A stretch of DNA of 64,000 nt from Boswellia sacra (GCA_013180625.2 SNVD02003467.1:1-64000), one strand, 5' to 3'; positions 22,237 to 33,253 are shown, counted from the first letter of the stretch. The notes: a model not told the origin generated them from the letters alone. Numbers and translations are program-made.

Positions 22237-23439
22237 TATATTTTGGATTTAACACTATTAATTGTTAACATCTTGATACTTGAATTTGGGATACTGTAAC
22301 TGATGGTGAATTGTGAAACGTGATTGGCATGGCAAGACCTAGGAATCTTAGCTCTCATAGCTTAAGGAGAGGTCTGGACCATGTGTTTCTCTATACGAGA
22401 TTCGGTAGCATGAGCCCGGTATTACCCGGATTGTCAGACTAGCCTCGAGCTATTTCAAATGTAAGCATTTGACTGTATTTATATTGTACCGTACTCCTAT
22501 AGCTTGAGGGGAGGTCTAGACCATGTTTTTCTCTTTACGAGATTCGATAACATGGGCCCGGTATCATCCAGATTGTCATACTAGCCTCGAGCAACTTCAA
22601 GGGTAGGCCCCTAAATGTATCTGTACTGTTCCGTATGGCAGGATAGAGTCCAGTAGGATTATATGCCTGACACCTCTGGTGATGGCGGATTCGTGCAATG
22701 TAAGAATATGATAAATACTCACTTTGACGATGCCTTGCCTACGGATGCCGCCAATGGGTGGCTAAGTGATTTGGGCCTACATATGGGAACTGACTGTGAA
22801 ATGAAAAGTCCTACCTGGATTTGAGAGCCATTTCCCCTATGTGACTGTAACTGATATTGCGGAAGCTTCCTTATTATGTGATTTTACTTATACATGAGAA
22901 TGTACCAAAGGGAGAAATGTGAACTCACTTAGGTGAGATTAAATCGACCTACAGAGGTCTAAATAGAGAATTGGCGCAAGAGCGCAATTGTAATTAAATT
23001 GAATTCTGAGTCATTTCTCCTTTAATAAGTCGACTCAGGCTTGCGTACAAAGAAATGAACGGTCTTTGTACTGCAAATTGAATTTTACCGTTATTGTATC
23101 ATGTTGTATATCTACCTAGCCTACTTACTGAGTTTTACTCACTATAGTTATTGTGTGCCTCAGGTGACCAGTAGGCTGAGATATGGAGGAGGACTTTTGG
23201 CATAGCCGACAGAGTTCCCTTGGCAATCACAAACCGCTGCTTTATATTATCTTAGCCATACTGTAGTAATTCTTTTGATTTTTGAATGTACCTATACATA
23301 CAGTAAAATGGTGTGGTTGTAATTAGGAACTCTGTTTTGGATGATACCCCTATTAAATTTTTTGAAAGAGATAACAGAGTTTACATTTAAATAACCGTAT
23401 AAAATGTTACTCTCCGTATGTACATTATGGGTTGTGATA
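22231..23439 (+). repeat. Truncated 3' LTR of Gypsy-B
   Basis: It matches the 3' portion of the 5' LTR (from about 12094), including the tandem unit of about 150 bp, but without the solo LTR. Its first roughly 1.5 kb, together with the end of integrase and the polypurine tract, are missing. It ends GTTGTGATA and is followed by ccata. Confidence 0.85.
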
Positions 23440-23965
23440 CCATAACATCATGAGGGGTTTACAATAGTGGATGTATTATAGGATAGAAATGGGCTTCTAG
23501 CTTCTATATGGGCCTCACTTTCCAAGGAATTCGAAGACTTCTCTTTCTTAATTCTTCTCAATTGAGGAGCATCTGGAAAGATAAATTGTATAGTTTGGGT
23601 TCTGTTTGTATAGGGAGAGGACGTTTAGCAGGTTATTGGATGCTTTGTGCTATTTTGGCATAGGTTTGCTGCCCCCCATTTTATGCGTTCCCTTTCAGAC
23701 AACTGGTCCCCTGCACCAACGTAACACTTGAATATTCTTATATTAATGCACTTTCTTAGGAAAAAAGGAAAAGAAAAAACTGAAGATGATAATGATCTGG
23801 AGTTAAAACCGACTTATTTTGTCTGTGACATGGATGATTGAAGGGTTCATGTACCATTTATCTAGCTCAATTGTAACATATGCTTTATGTGAAGAATATT
23901 GTTTAAGGTATTCCTGCATGGGGTCTCTGAGTTTGTTTTCATTTTTTTTCTTTGGTTGATTAGGT
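23440..23965 (+). other. Host intron, right piece
   Basis: Intron sequence between Gypsy-B and Copia-2. It ends in a pyrimidine-rich tract (ttttttttctttggttgattag) directly before Copia-2, which is the natural 3' end of the RKP intron. I see no gene in it. Confidence 0.65.
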
Positions 23966-24386
23966 TGTTGATTTGAATGAGACTTGGCAAACAAAATCAA
24001 AGACTTAACACTCAAAAGTTGAGCAAACACAATTGGAACTTCTCTCAATACTGATTAGAGTAAGAGAGGTAAGCACAAAATAAAAGACTATATTGTGAAG
24101 AAAATTCTACTTGAATTATTGAAATGGAAATAAGCCTTTATATAGGCATACAAAGATTAACATGACTCCTAAACATTAGTGCCACTAAGACACTAACTAA
24201 ACCCATGACCACCACTACTCATGTCTTCCTAAATATTAGTACCACTAAGCTTCATGTCTTCCTAAAAAACACTCCACTAAATGCTATAATTTAGGACTCA
24301 ATAAGTAACATGGACTAACCACTAGTTACATAAAAATAGGAACAAATAACATAAAAATATTAATATATTCTGCATTAACTTTAACA
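23966..24386 (-). repeat. 3' LTR of Copia-2 (421 bp)
   Basis: It is collinear with 28391-28837 except for a gap of about 26 bp at about 24250 inside the 60-bp tandem repeat. It ends at the polypurine tract 24387-24395 (ctccccctt on +). Confidence 0.93.
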
Positions 24387-27300
24387 CTCCCCCTTAATGC
24401 AGAATGTTTACAATGCCTAATAAATCTCTAAAATGTTGAAATTTCTCCGTAGGTACAGGCTTTGTAAACACATCAGCTAATTGATCATCAGTACTGCAGT
24501 ATGACACTTTAATGCTTCCTTTCTCCACCAATTCTTTGATGAAGTGATGTCGTATCTCAATGTGTCTTGTACGACTATGAAAAACTGAATTTTTGTCATT
24601 GCAATTGTGGACTGATTATCACAAAAGATAATTGTTGGCTTATTTTGAGGCTGCATCATGTCTTCTAAAATTCTCCTGAGCCAAATTGCTTGACATGCTG
24701 CTGAAGTAGCTGCCATATACTCTGCTTCAGAGGATGAAAGTGCTGTAGATGATTGCTTTTTAGAACTCCAGGAAATAACACCTGAGCCAAGATTTAAAAC
24801 ATAGCCTGTGGTGCTTCTACGATCATCAATTGAACCTGCCCAGTCACTATCAGAAAACCCACATAACTTGAAGTTAGCTACATTAGTGTACTGAATACCG
24901 TAAAAGATAGTCCCTTTTAAATATCTCAGAATCTTCTTGACTGCCCCATAATGAATTTTGCTTGGACTCTGCATAAACCTTGACAAAAGACATGTAGCTT
25001 GCATAATATCAGGCTGGCTATTTGTCAGATACAATAAACTCCCAATTATACTCCGATAAATATGACCATCAATTTTTTCTTCCCCATCATTCAAACTGAA
25101 TTTTTGATTGGAATTTATAGGAGTCTTTACTGGATTACAATCTTTCAATTTAAATTTCTCAAGAAGATTATTTACATATTTTTCTTGAGAAAGAAAAATT
25201 TCAGCATCACATTGTTTCACCTCAAGTCCAAGAAAATAATTCATCAAGCCAAGATCAGTCATCTCAAATTCATTAACCATAATAGACTTGAATTCATCCA
25301 TCAAAGCAATACTATTACCAGTATAAATAAGATCATCAACATAGAGACAAACAATAAGTACCTCAGTTGTGCCTCTTGTTTTGACATATAAGGTGGGCTC
25401 ATTTTCACTTCTCTTGTACCCATTTTGCTTGAAATGACCATTGATTCGATCATACCAAGCCCTTGGGGCTTGTTTCAAGCCATAAAGTACCTTTTTTAAC
25501 CGATAAACTTTGCTTTCTTCACCAGGAATTTCATAACCTTGGGGCTATTGTACATAAACCTCCTCATCCAAAAAACCATTCAGAAATGCAGACTTGGCAT
25601 CAAACTGAAAGACACTCCATTTCATGTGAGCTGCTATAGCTAAAATAGTTCTAATAGTGTCAAATCTAGCTACTGGTGCGAAAGTTTCATCGAAATCAAT
25701 ACCTTCACGCTGCATGTAGCCCTTGGCAACTAGCCTTGCTTTGAATTTTTGAATTGAACCATCAGATCTATATTTTGTCTTATAGATCCATTTCAGCCCC
25801 ACAACTTCCTTGTCATCAGGTAAGTCGACAAGCTCCCATGTTTTATTTTTCTCCAATGCCTTGATTTCTTCATCCATTGCTGCACACCATTCTTTATGTT
25901 TCACAGCTTCTTGGAAAATACTGGGCTCAGTAACTTGAGTGAACTGACACATTTAAGATTGCTCATATATTTCTTCCAAAGCCTTCATCTTTATTGGAGG
26001 TGTTTCTGGAGATGTAGTACTTGGTGAAGTGAGTGGGCTGCCTCTCGGTGTAGACGGATTTGAGCCTTCTCCAATCTGAATGTCATGCTCCACCTCATTC
26101 TAAAAAATTACACCTGGAAATTGTTGTAATTCTTCCTAATTCCAAGCATTTCTCTCATCAAACACAACATCACGACTAATAATTAGTTGTTTTGTGAGAG
26201 GATTAAAAACTCTATATCCTTTTGTCTCATTACTATATCCCACAAATATGCATTTCATGCTATTGTCATCAAGTTTATGTCGCTTTTGAGAAGGTACATA
26301 AACATACACAATACAACCAAAAACCATAAAAAGTGTTACCTTCGACTTCCAACCATTCCAAGCTTCAAAAGGAGTTTGGTTTCGTAATGTAGATGTGGGA
26401 CTTCTATTAAGGATATAGGTTGTAGTGTGGACAGCTTCTGCTCAAAATTTCTTTGGAAGATCCTTTGCTTTGAGCATGCTTTTAGCCATCTCTACAAGAC
26501 TTCTATTTTTCCTCTCTGCTACTCCATTTTGTTGGGGCGTATAGCTAGCTGTCAATTGTCTTCCAATGCCAAATTCTTCACAAAATTTGTCAAACTCATT
26601 GGAAACAAACTCACCACCATGATCAGTTCTCAAGATCTTCAAGAAGAATCCGCTTTGCTTTTCAACATGATTCTTGAACTTCTTGAAAATAGGCAAAGCA
26701 TCTTATTTTTCTTTAGCAAAATACACCCACGTCATCCTGCTAAAATCATCAACAAAAACAACAAAATATAAGTTGTTATTAAGAGAAGAAACTCGCATGG
26801 GCCCGCAAAGGTCTGCATGGATTAGCTCAATCGGCTTCTTAGCTCTTCTTGCTGTTCCTTTTGGAAAGGAATTTCTGTGCTGCTTTTCAAACACACAACT
26901 TTCACATTTGTCGACAATATGCTCAATTTTGCTAGGCAAACCCACAACTAAATTTTGTTGAGACAAAGTTTCCAAGCTTCCGAAATTCAAATGCCCATAT
27001 CTAAGATGCCACAGCCAACTCTCCTTTAATAATGAAGCCTTGCAAGCAAGTATGTCACAATCAAGGGTAAGAGGAAAAATTTTGTTCTTGGCCATAGGAA
27101 CTTTCAACAACAAATTATTTTTAGCCTTGTCACTGAACACAAAACATGTCAAATCTTCAAAAACAAGTGAAAAACCTTCCAGTAAAAATTGCCCCACACT
27201 TAACAAATTTGTATCTAACTCAGGAACAAATAAAACATTTTTTATTTCACCTGATTTTGCTTTCATAGTACCTCTACCATGAGCTTCTCTAATTGTTCCA

Positions 27301-28049
27301 TCACCCATCTTAACTTGAATATTTTCTGACTTATCCAAGCTAATAAAGGACTCCAAATTTGCTGACATATGGTTGCTGCAACCACTATCAATATACCAAA
27401 TATCATGAGATAATTCATTAGCAGAGTAGCAAGCAAAAAATAAACTTTCAGATTCTTCCTTTTCTTTTTTCTCTTCAGCAAATTTTGCTTGCTGTTGTTT
27501 AAGCCGACAATATCGTTCTATATGCCCATATCTTTTGCAATAATAACATTGAGGCTTTCGATTACTGCTCTCACCTTTGCTACCATTCTCATTTTGTTGT
27601 TGATTGTTACCTGATTGGCCAAAATTTTTTCCTCCTTTCTTATCACGAGAATAGTTGTTTCCACGCCCTTTCTTATTGTTCCCATTGTTGGTATTGCTTG
27701 GCTTTTCCTTGGAAATCTGCAAATTAGTATGAAAAGCATTTTCCACAACTTGCTCATCATATATTTTGAACCTATCTTCATGAGATAAAAGCGAACCAAG
27801 TAACTCATCAATTGTTAGTACACTTAAATCCTTATATTCTTCTATTGCAGCCACAATCTGATCATATTTAAAAGGCAAGCTTCTCAAAATTTTTTCAACA
27901 ACTTTCTCATCAGATAAATTCTCACCAAATTTTCTGATTTGATTCACAATTTCCATCAAAGAGCAAAAATAATCATGAATTGACTCACCATCCTTCATCA
28001 GTGAAGTTTCAAATTTTCTACGAAGAGTTTGAAGCTTTACAGTGAGCAC
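24387..28049 (-). pseudogene. Copia-2 gag 3' part and pol (several stops and a frameshift)
   Basis: From 28049 the frame gives the end of gag and the CCHC knuckle CYYCKRYGHIERYC. A protease-type segment with WYIDSGCSNHMS follows, then GAG-pre-integrase, integrase, RT with YVDDLIY and RNase H. Stops lie at 26703-26705, 26442-26444, 26136-26138, 25953-25955 and 25545-25547. A one-base loss near 24590 shifts the RNase H end out of frame. The TAG at 25545-25547 is at the same codon as the TAG at 1705-1707 in Copia-1. The other stops are private. Confidence 0.93.
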
Positions 28050-28061
28050 CTTTGCATTACC

Positions 28062-28361
28062 CTAATACGCTTTCTGTAATGCATCCCATGCCTCCTTTGC
28101 ATTTGTCGCTGCAGAAATACGTGGAAAGATGGAATCAACAACAGCTTGTTGAATGACAAACAAGGCTTTGGCATCTTTCTTCTGAATATCTTTGAGATTC
28201 TCTGTAGAAACTCCTTCATCTGAGTAGCCATTCTTCACCAGCTCCCATAAATCTTGAGAGATAAAAAAGGTCTTCATCTTTGTGCTCCAAACATCATACC
28301 CACTGCCTTGAAACAGAGGAATTGTTGGTTGTGTAGAAACCAAACTAGCATTGTTTGCCAT
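28062..28361 (-). pseudogene. Copia-2 gag, N-terminal part
   Basis: From the Met at 28361 (MANNASLVSTQ), just after the primer site, the frame reads a UBN2-type copia gag start (IPLFQGSGYDVWSTKMKTFF ... AKEAWDALQKAY). It ends at TAG 28062-28064, and gag continues in the same frame downstream. Confidence 0.88.
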
Positions 28362-28376
28362 TTTGAAAACAACTTG

Positions 28377-28388
28377 GCTCTGATACCA
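28377..28388 (-). promoter_or_regulatory. Primer-binding site of Copia-2 (initiator tRNA-Met)
   Basis: TGGTATCAGAGC on -, two bases inside the 5' LTR. Confidence 0.92.
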
Positions 28389-28390
28389 GA

Positions 28391-28837
28391 TGTTGATTTG
28401 AATGAGACTTGGCAAACAAAATCAAAGACTCAACACTCAAAAGTTGAGCAAACACAATTGGAACTTCTCTCAATACTGATTAGAGTACGAGAGGTAAGCA
28501 CAAAATAAAAGACTATATTGTGAAGAAAATTCTACTTGAATTATTGAAATGGAAATAAGCCTTTATATAGGCATACAAAGATTAACATGACTCCTAAACA
28601 TTAGTGCCACTAAGACACCAACTAAACCCATAACCACCACTACTCATGTCTTCTTAAATATTAGTACCACTAAGCACTATCTCAACCCATGACCACCACT
28701 ACTCATGTCTTCCTAAAAAACACTCCACTAAATGCTATAATTTAGGACTCAATAAGTAACACGGACTAACCACTAGTTACATAAAAATAGGAATAAATGA
28801 CATAAAAATATTAATATATTCTGCATTAACTTTAACA
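28391..28837 (-). repeat. 5' LTR of Copia-2 (447 bp)
   Basis: It has both 60-bp repeat units and the TATA region, and it is very close in sequence to the Copia-1 LTR (2867-3315). Confidence 0.94.
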
Positions 28838-28840
28838 TAG

Positions 28841-29123
28841 ATCACTTTTGTAGTAACCCACTTCAATGATCCAAGAATATCAAGTGCAGATTTTAGGGAT
28901 CTCCTTTTGCAATCTATACCAGTCCTGGTTCAGTAGAAAGAATATTTTGGCAGCTTTTGAGAGCAACGAGGCAGCCACTCTGAGAATGCCAAAAGCATTA
29001 TTGGCAGCATTTGATAATCGATCCTGGATTCCAGTAACTAATATTCTTCTGCGGCTGTGCAAGGGTTTTGGCTTCGTTGCTTCAAAAAATGGAGAATCAT
29101 CATCATCGTCAGTTGTTTTCCAG
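28841..29123 (+). pseudogene. RKP: RKP-like exon 3 of those visible
   Basis: It starts ATC directly after the tag of the Copia-2 target site and reads ITFVVTHFNDPRISSADF, then QSIPVLVQ and TAG at 28934-28936. An extra T in the run 28945-28948 shifts the frame, after which it reads NEAATLRMPKALLAAFDN and NILLRLCKGFGF to VVFQ. The donor is gtgaat. Both lesions lie within 15 bp of each other. Confidence 0.87.
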
Positions 29124-29209
29124 GTGAATAATGGACCACTTCTACTGCTTCTTCTTATCTCTTTCTCCATTGTAAATTCTGACTTGAATCATTTTGTACT
29201 CTCTTACAG

Positions 29210-29339
29210 AGACCGCTTCGTGAAGCTTGTATAAATGATGAAGTTCTATTTTCAGCTTTTCAAAATCGCTTGTTTAACACTTAGCTGGACAATGACCGAA
29301 TTCTCAGTTTCAGTTCGAGAAATCCAAGAAAAATACCAG
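29210..29339 (+). pseudogene. RKP: RKP-like exon 4 of those visible
   Basis: Acceptor cttacag; reads LREACIND and NRLFNT, then TAG at 29282-29284 caused by loss of about two bases. The family frame resumes as SWTMTEFSVSVREIQEKYQ. The donor reads GC (gcacga) where the family would have GT, so it is either a rare GC donor or another lesion. Confidence 0.82.
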
Positions 29340-29745
29340 GCACGAATCTTCCCAAATTAACTTGGATACAAGGAGCTTTGAAGCTGTTCATTTTCATTTC
29401 TTACATGAAAACATAGGAAAGGAAAAGTACTTTTTGTATTTTGTTAAATAAATGTTTTCTGTACTGTGCATTAGAGGATTATGATGTCACCATGAGAAGG
29501 ATATGTTAAAGTTGAAAAGATGTGAAAACAATGAGCATGCAAAAAAATATTATTCAAGAACATTGAGCATTATATACAGATAATGAGTTGGCGCGAAATA
29601 CGGTTATAATTGGATGGTAGAAAGGTCCAGGGACACGTCCCAATGAGAACAAGTTATAGAACAGTGACAGTGCTAGTTTTATCGTTTCTTCTTCCAACCC
29701 TTTTCTTCGTCTTTTCTGTAACTTTTATAAAATGTTCTTGTGCAG
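29340..29745 (+). other. RKP-like intron
   Basis: An intron of about 400 bp with acceptor tgtgcag. I see nothing else in it. Confidence 0.7.
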
Positions 29746-29945
29746 GTTTCCGACTTTCAGCAAAGGAAATGTTGTGACATCTTTGACCTCTCCTGCAATC
29801 TGGCTAGAGTTTTGGAGTTTTGTACTGGTGAGATCCCTCAGGCATTCTTGTCAGGAACTGATACAAACCTCCGAAGGCTCACTGAGTTGATTGTTTTTAT
29901 TCTTAACCATATAACTTCAGCAGCTGATGCTGAGTTTTTTGACTT
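29746..29945 (+). pseudogene. RKP: RKP-like exon 5 of those visible
   Basis: It reads VSDFQQRKCCDIFDLSC through LSGTDTNLRRLTELIVF to AEFFDL with no lesion. The acceptor is tgtgcag and the donor gtaagt, with the last Leu codon split (TT|G). Confidence 0.88.
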
Positions 29946-30172
29946 GTAAGTTTTTTGCCTTGTAAATACAATACTTATAAGTCTGTTCTTTTTCTCCCTT
30001 CATACTTCCAGTTAAAATTAGCCGTAATAGATTGTTATTTTGGAAACTCAGTTTCATTGAAACTTTGATCATTAACTGTGCATCTGAACTTGTTTATTTA
30101 TTACTTCTCATCGGCTTGGGTACTTTAGCTCGAATGTATTCATTTCTCGTTATGGTGTGTTATTTTTTGTAG

Positions 30173-30377
30173 GTCACTAAGACGACATGGCCAATCCTTG
30201 GAGAAAGTAAACCGAGGCACAATATTAGGTCCTCTGGTTGGGATCATCTTGAATTTGTTGGATGCCAGCACAGAGGCAGAAAGCAGAGCGCAGAATGATG
30301 TTGTGGGCGTGTTTTCAAGCATGGACTGCCCTGATACCATTCACTGTGGATTCCAGTACCGGCTGGAGTATAACTGG
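30173..30377 (+). pseudogene. RKP: RKP-like exon 6 of those visible
   Basis: It reads SLRRHGQSLEKVNRG through LVGIILNLLDAS and SSMDCPDTIHCGFQY to LEYNW with no lesion. The acceptor is ttttgtag and the donor gttagt. Confidence 0.88.
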
Positions 30378-30478
30378 GTTAGTACTTGCCAGCTTTAATC
30401 TCGCTCTTTGAGAATGCACATGTAGTTAGCATGACTTGCACTTTCTTCTGTTTATAATCCATCATCTTAATTTACCAG

Positions 30479-30777
30479 GCTGGACCTTCAAGGGAGATTC
30501 CTATCTTTCAAAGCTTGGTCAGCTAAAGTGCTTTCTGAGCCTCATCCTTCGCCGGATTGAGACACAAGAAATCGAGAGGACAAGGGCTGGAGGAACGGAT
30601 GCTGATGATGGCATGTGCTGCATCTGTTATGCAAGTGAAGCAGATGCGGAGTTTGTGCCTTGTTCGCATAGGTCATGTTATGGATGCATAAGCAGACATC
30701 TTCTAAATTGCGTGAGATGTTTCTTCTGCAATGCAATAGTCGTGGGGGTTGTCAAGATTGGTGAGAAGACAGCTTAA
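30479..30777 (+). pseudogene. RKP: RKP-like terminal exon with RING finger
   Basis: Acceptor ttaccag. The phase from exon 6 and the downstream reading frame differ, which implies loss of one base near 30490-30500. From there the frame reads GDSYLSKLGQLKCFLS, a Glu/Arg linker and a C-terminal RING with CCICYASEAD, PCSHRSCYGC and CVRCFFC. It ends at TAA 30775-30777. All RING cysteines and the histidine visible in the motif are retained, so this domain decayed less than the rest. Confidence 0.87.
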
Positions 30778-31792
30778 AATTCTGTTCCATTCATTTTGTT
30801 TCCCAGAATTATCTCACTTTCCTGGACTCTGATGATGAATGGTAGCAAGTTTAAGCTTGAAATCTATATCTGGTTAACGATACCGTGAAAAGGAAAAAGA
30901 AGAAAAGGAGCGGTACTTAATCTATAGTTCAAATTTCAAAGTTGTGAAATTAGAGATATATGATGGTCATACATGTTATGTGTATATGACGTTAATTAAT
31001 ACAGTAAAGAGGGTGGGATAATTGTGACTAAGAATTTTTGTAGGGGAAGTTGAGGGCATTATTCTGTAAATATGAGATGTAAATGGCAAAGCAAAAATAT
31101 CTTTCACTTCTTTGTCCGTCTCTCTTACCTTCTTTTATTTTATTTTTAATTTAAATTCTAACGACACAAGCAAGAAAATTAATAGCAGCGGCCAGATAAA
31201 TTTTTAAATGTTTGAATTTAAAAGGTTAAAGTACGTTGCATATATAAAATGTTTTAATTTAACTCAATTTGATTTTAATTTAAAATGCAATATAATACAA
31301 TATTGAGTGCTATATTTGACTGCAATTTTGTTCTTAAAAAAAAATTCAATCCCATTCGGCAAAGTATCAGTTATTCTTTTAATTGTAAATTAAAGCTAAT
31401 TTATTTCATTGAAGCTCATTCAGCCGAAGAATTGGTTTAATTACAGATTAATTTAAAAAAGAAAAGCGAACGCAAGGTTTTTTTTTTTTAATAAATAAAT
31501 TTCATGACAGTATTTATTTATAAAATAATAATGATAATGATAATAATAACAATAATGAGATTTGGCGGTACTGACGATGATTTTGTGAGACTCAAGGAAC
31601 TTTAGACGGGCTTTTCTGTAAAAGCCCAGAAAGGCCCAAATCAAATAAGCATTGACGGCCCAATCTGGCACCGGTCGGACATTTCAAAGCAAAATCGGAT
31701 GAAGAGCGAGAACCGTTCGGTGGTTCCACTATCGCTACCAGCACAGCGGCAAAACACATTCTACCTCCACAGAGAGTGAGAAAGAGAGGGCG
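30778..31792. other. Intergenic sequence
   Basis: AT-rich sequence between the RKP-like 3' end and the next gene. The last 200 bp are more GC-rich with a GA-rich stretch (gagagtgagaaagagaggg, about 31772-31790), as in many plant promoters or 5' UTRs. I see no other feature. Confidence 0.6.
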
Positions 31793-33093
31793 ATGCACTG
31801 TACAGTGAAATTGAAAGCACTCTCTCCGAATTGCAGCGACAGCTCCTTCCATAGGATCCATGACCACTCGTTTCTTCATCGGCAGTACGGTCTAAGGCTA
31901 AGGCTACCCGTTCGAGATGGACCGTTCACATCGCTGACCGCACAATCGGAGTATGCGTCGTCATCACAGCCGTCGGCTTCGTCTCATTACACATCGTCTG
32001 TTGGAACGTCTTCTCTCCGGCTATCGCATTGGAACCTCATGCAGCGGCATATCGTGATGCTGAATGTAATTGCTTGCGCGGTAAATTATTAGTTTCACGC
32101 TTAATCTGTTACTGTCCCTTGATATTTACTTTGAAATTGAAACATGATATCGGTTCAAATTTAATTTAGCCACTTGTAGTTTTGTTTACAGTAAATTAAA
32201 TTAAATTTATTTGTTTATTTTTGTTTCGTAAGAGTGGCTTCAAGTGCTTTTATTGAAACTGTTTCTGCTAGATCGCTGCTAAACGCAGCACCGGATACAT
32301 AGAATATTCTGTTTGAATCTTGAGAAAGATAATGATTTTAGTTTTGCTGGAGTTTAATTGGAAAGAGATGATAGAATATGTCACCTCGTAATTTTGATCA
32401 GTTGGGAACTATTTGTAGGCAGCGGTTAGTAACTTCTGATAACTTTTTCTTGAATCTATTCGAATTTCTGCATTTTTGATGATTTGGCTTACTTATTTTT
32501 TTTATTAATTTCATTGTCTAATGGGGTAGGCTCTCAAAAGGGCAGCGGAGTCACTAGAGAAATTGATGGATGTTACCAGGGAAGAGCTACCTGAAACACT
32601 GGCTGCTGTTAGGTTATCGGGCATGGAGATTAGTGACTTAACGATGGAGCTTAGCGATTTAGGGTTAGCATCTTAAACTTACTCTAAACCAACTCGTGAA
32701 TTAGATCAGACTCATTTATGTTTGTTTGCAGCCAGGAGATTACTCAAGGTGTTAGGAGCTCCACTAGAGCTGTTCGCTTGGCTGAGGAGAGATTGCGCAG
32801 TTTAACTGAAATGGCTCCATCAGGTTCCTCCCTCTCATTTATCACTTCAGTTTTTTACTGTGACGACTGAAACATATTTGGAACGATGAATTTTACCCCA
32901 TCTTTACTTGATTAGCATTGGTGCAGGGAGTAGCCAGCCAGAAAAATGATGCAGGAGGGCCTTTGGAGGCTAGAACAGCGAGGGGCTTGAGGGAGAGCAT
33001 TGTGAAGGGTCGCATGATCTGGCAATGTTTTTTACCCTCACACGATTTTCTAGAATTGTGCTTAACTATTTTGCTAATTGTGCTAAGAAGTAG
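31793..33093 (+). pseudogene. Conserved plant protein of unknown function, probably organelle-targeted; frameshifted
   Basis: Four exons on + can be joined. 31793-32080 reads MHCTVKLKALSPNCSDSS, a Ser-, His- and Arg-rich start resembling a transit peptide, ending HWNLMQRHIVMLNVIACA. 32530-32663 reads ALKRAAESLEKLMDVTREEL through RLSGMEISDLTMELSDL. 32732-32823 reads QEITQGVRSSTRAVRLAEER. 32916-33093 reads LVQGVASQKNDAGGPLEART and GLRESIVKGRM. After MIWQ a one-base loss before the T run at 33028 shifts the frame; the other frame reads FFTLTRFSRIVLNYFA and stops at TAG 33091-33093. The middle is helical and coiled-coil-like. I recognise the pattern from plant genomes but cannot name a function. 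An exon with a membrane segment may be missing between 32080 and 32530. Confidence 0.65.
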
Positions 33094-33253
33094 TCATACA
33101 GATGTGCACTGTGGTGAGGAAATCTAAATTTTCTTTTGTAAAAGTATGTAATTTTATCACCTTTAGTCTTGATTTGTAGCGGAATTTCTTTCTTTTTTTT
33201 TTTTTTCCCGTGAGATGTGAAGAGAGTGCTAGGTCGTAGTTATGGGTGAGTTC

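Larger units (their letters stand above)
10538..23439 (+). mobile_element. Gypsy-B: Ty3/gypsy retrotransposon, damaged, with two nested insertions
   Basis: A long 5' LTR (10538-14713) is followed by a tRNA-Met primer site, gag, protease, RT, RNase H and integrase on +. The element ends in a partial 3' LTR (22231-23439). The proposed start, TGTCATATCC, is a typical Gypsy LTR start. The flanks tcata and ccata differ at one base, as expected for an old target-site duplication. The LTRs end TGATA rather than CA, so the exact ends are less certain than for the other elements. A solo LTR is inserted in its 5' LTR and a gag-protease element in its gag. Confidence 0.85.
23966..28837 (-). mobile_element. 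Copia-2: complete but decayed Ty1/copia element
   Basis: Two LTRs (23966-24386 and 28391-28837), a tRNA-Met primer site, gag, protease, integrase, RT, RNase H and polypurine tract are present in order on -. The flanks are taggt (23961-23965) and tagat (28838-28842), a five-base duplication with one substitution. It belongs to the same family as Copia-1. It landed exactly on the RKP intron acceptor, since tagat spans the AG and the first two bases of the exon. Confidence 0.95.
3335..30777 (+). pseudogene. RKP: RKP-like RING E3 ubiquitin ligase, 3' half, decayed and split by transposons
   Basis: Seven exons on + read, in order, as the C-terminal half of plant RKP (related to mammalian KPC1/RNF123), from the segment GIAFLYFLGGSKEEC to the terminal RING. 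The family member is a large ubiquitin ligase with an N-terminal SPRY domain and a C-terminal RING. The N-terminal half lies to the left of the window. Lesions are a frameshift and TGA in exon 1, TAG and a one-base insertion in exon 3, a two-base deletion and GT-to-GC donor in exon 4, and a frameshift in the last exon. The intron between exons 2 and 3 holds three large retroelements. Assignment rests on recalled family sequence. The lesions make a functional product very unlikely. Confidence 0.85.

Noticed and set aside
10574..23437. Alternative ends for Gypsy-B with tacca as a five-base flank on both sides
   Set aside because: It would give an LTR from 10574 ending in GTGA, without the usual terminal bases. 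The start TGTCATATCC at 10538 is more typical, though the choice is not certain.
28880..29170. Ser/Arg-rich 96-codon open frame on -
   Set aside because: Antisense of RKP-like exon 3. The + strand reading matches the family with splice signals.
29340..29345. GC donor (gcacga) as a functional rare splice site
   Set aside because: It is possible, but the exon already has a frameshift and stop, so it is more simply another decay mutation.
31592..31879. 95-codon frame on - over the promoter and first exon of the unknown host gene
   Set aside because: The + strand exon chain is better supported by splice sites and continuous homology-like reading.
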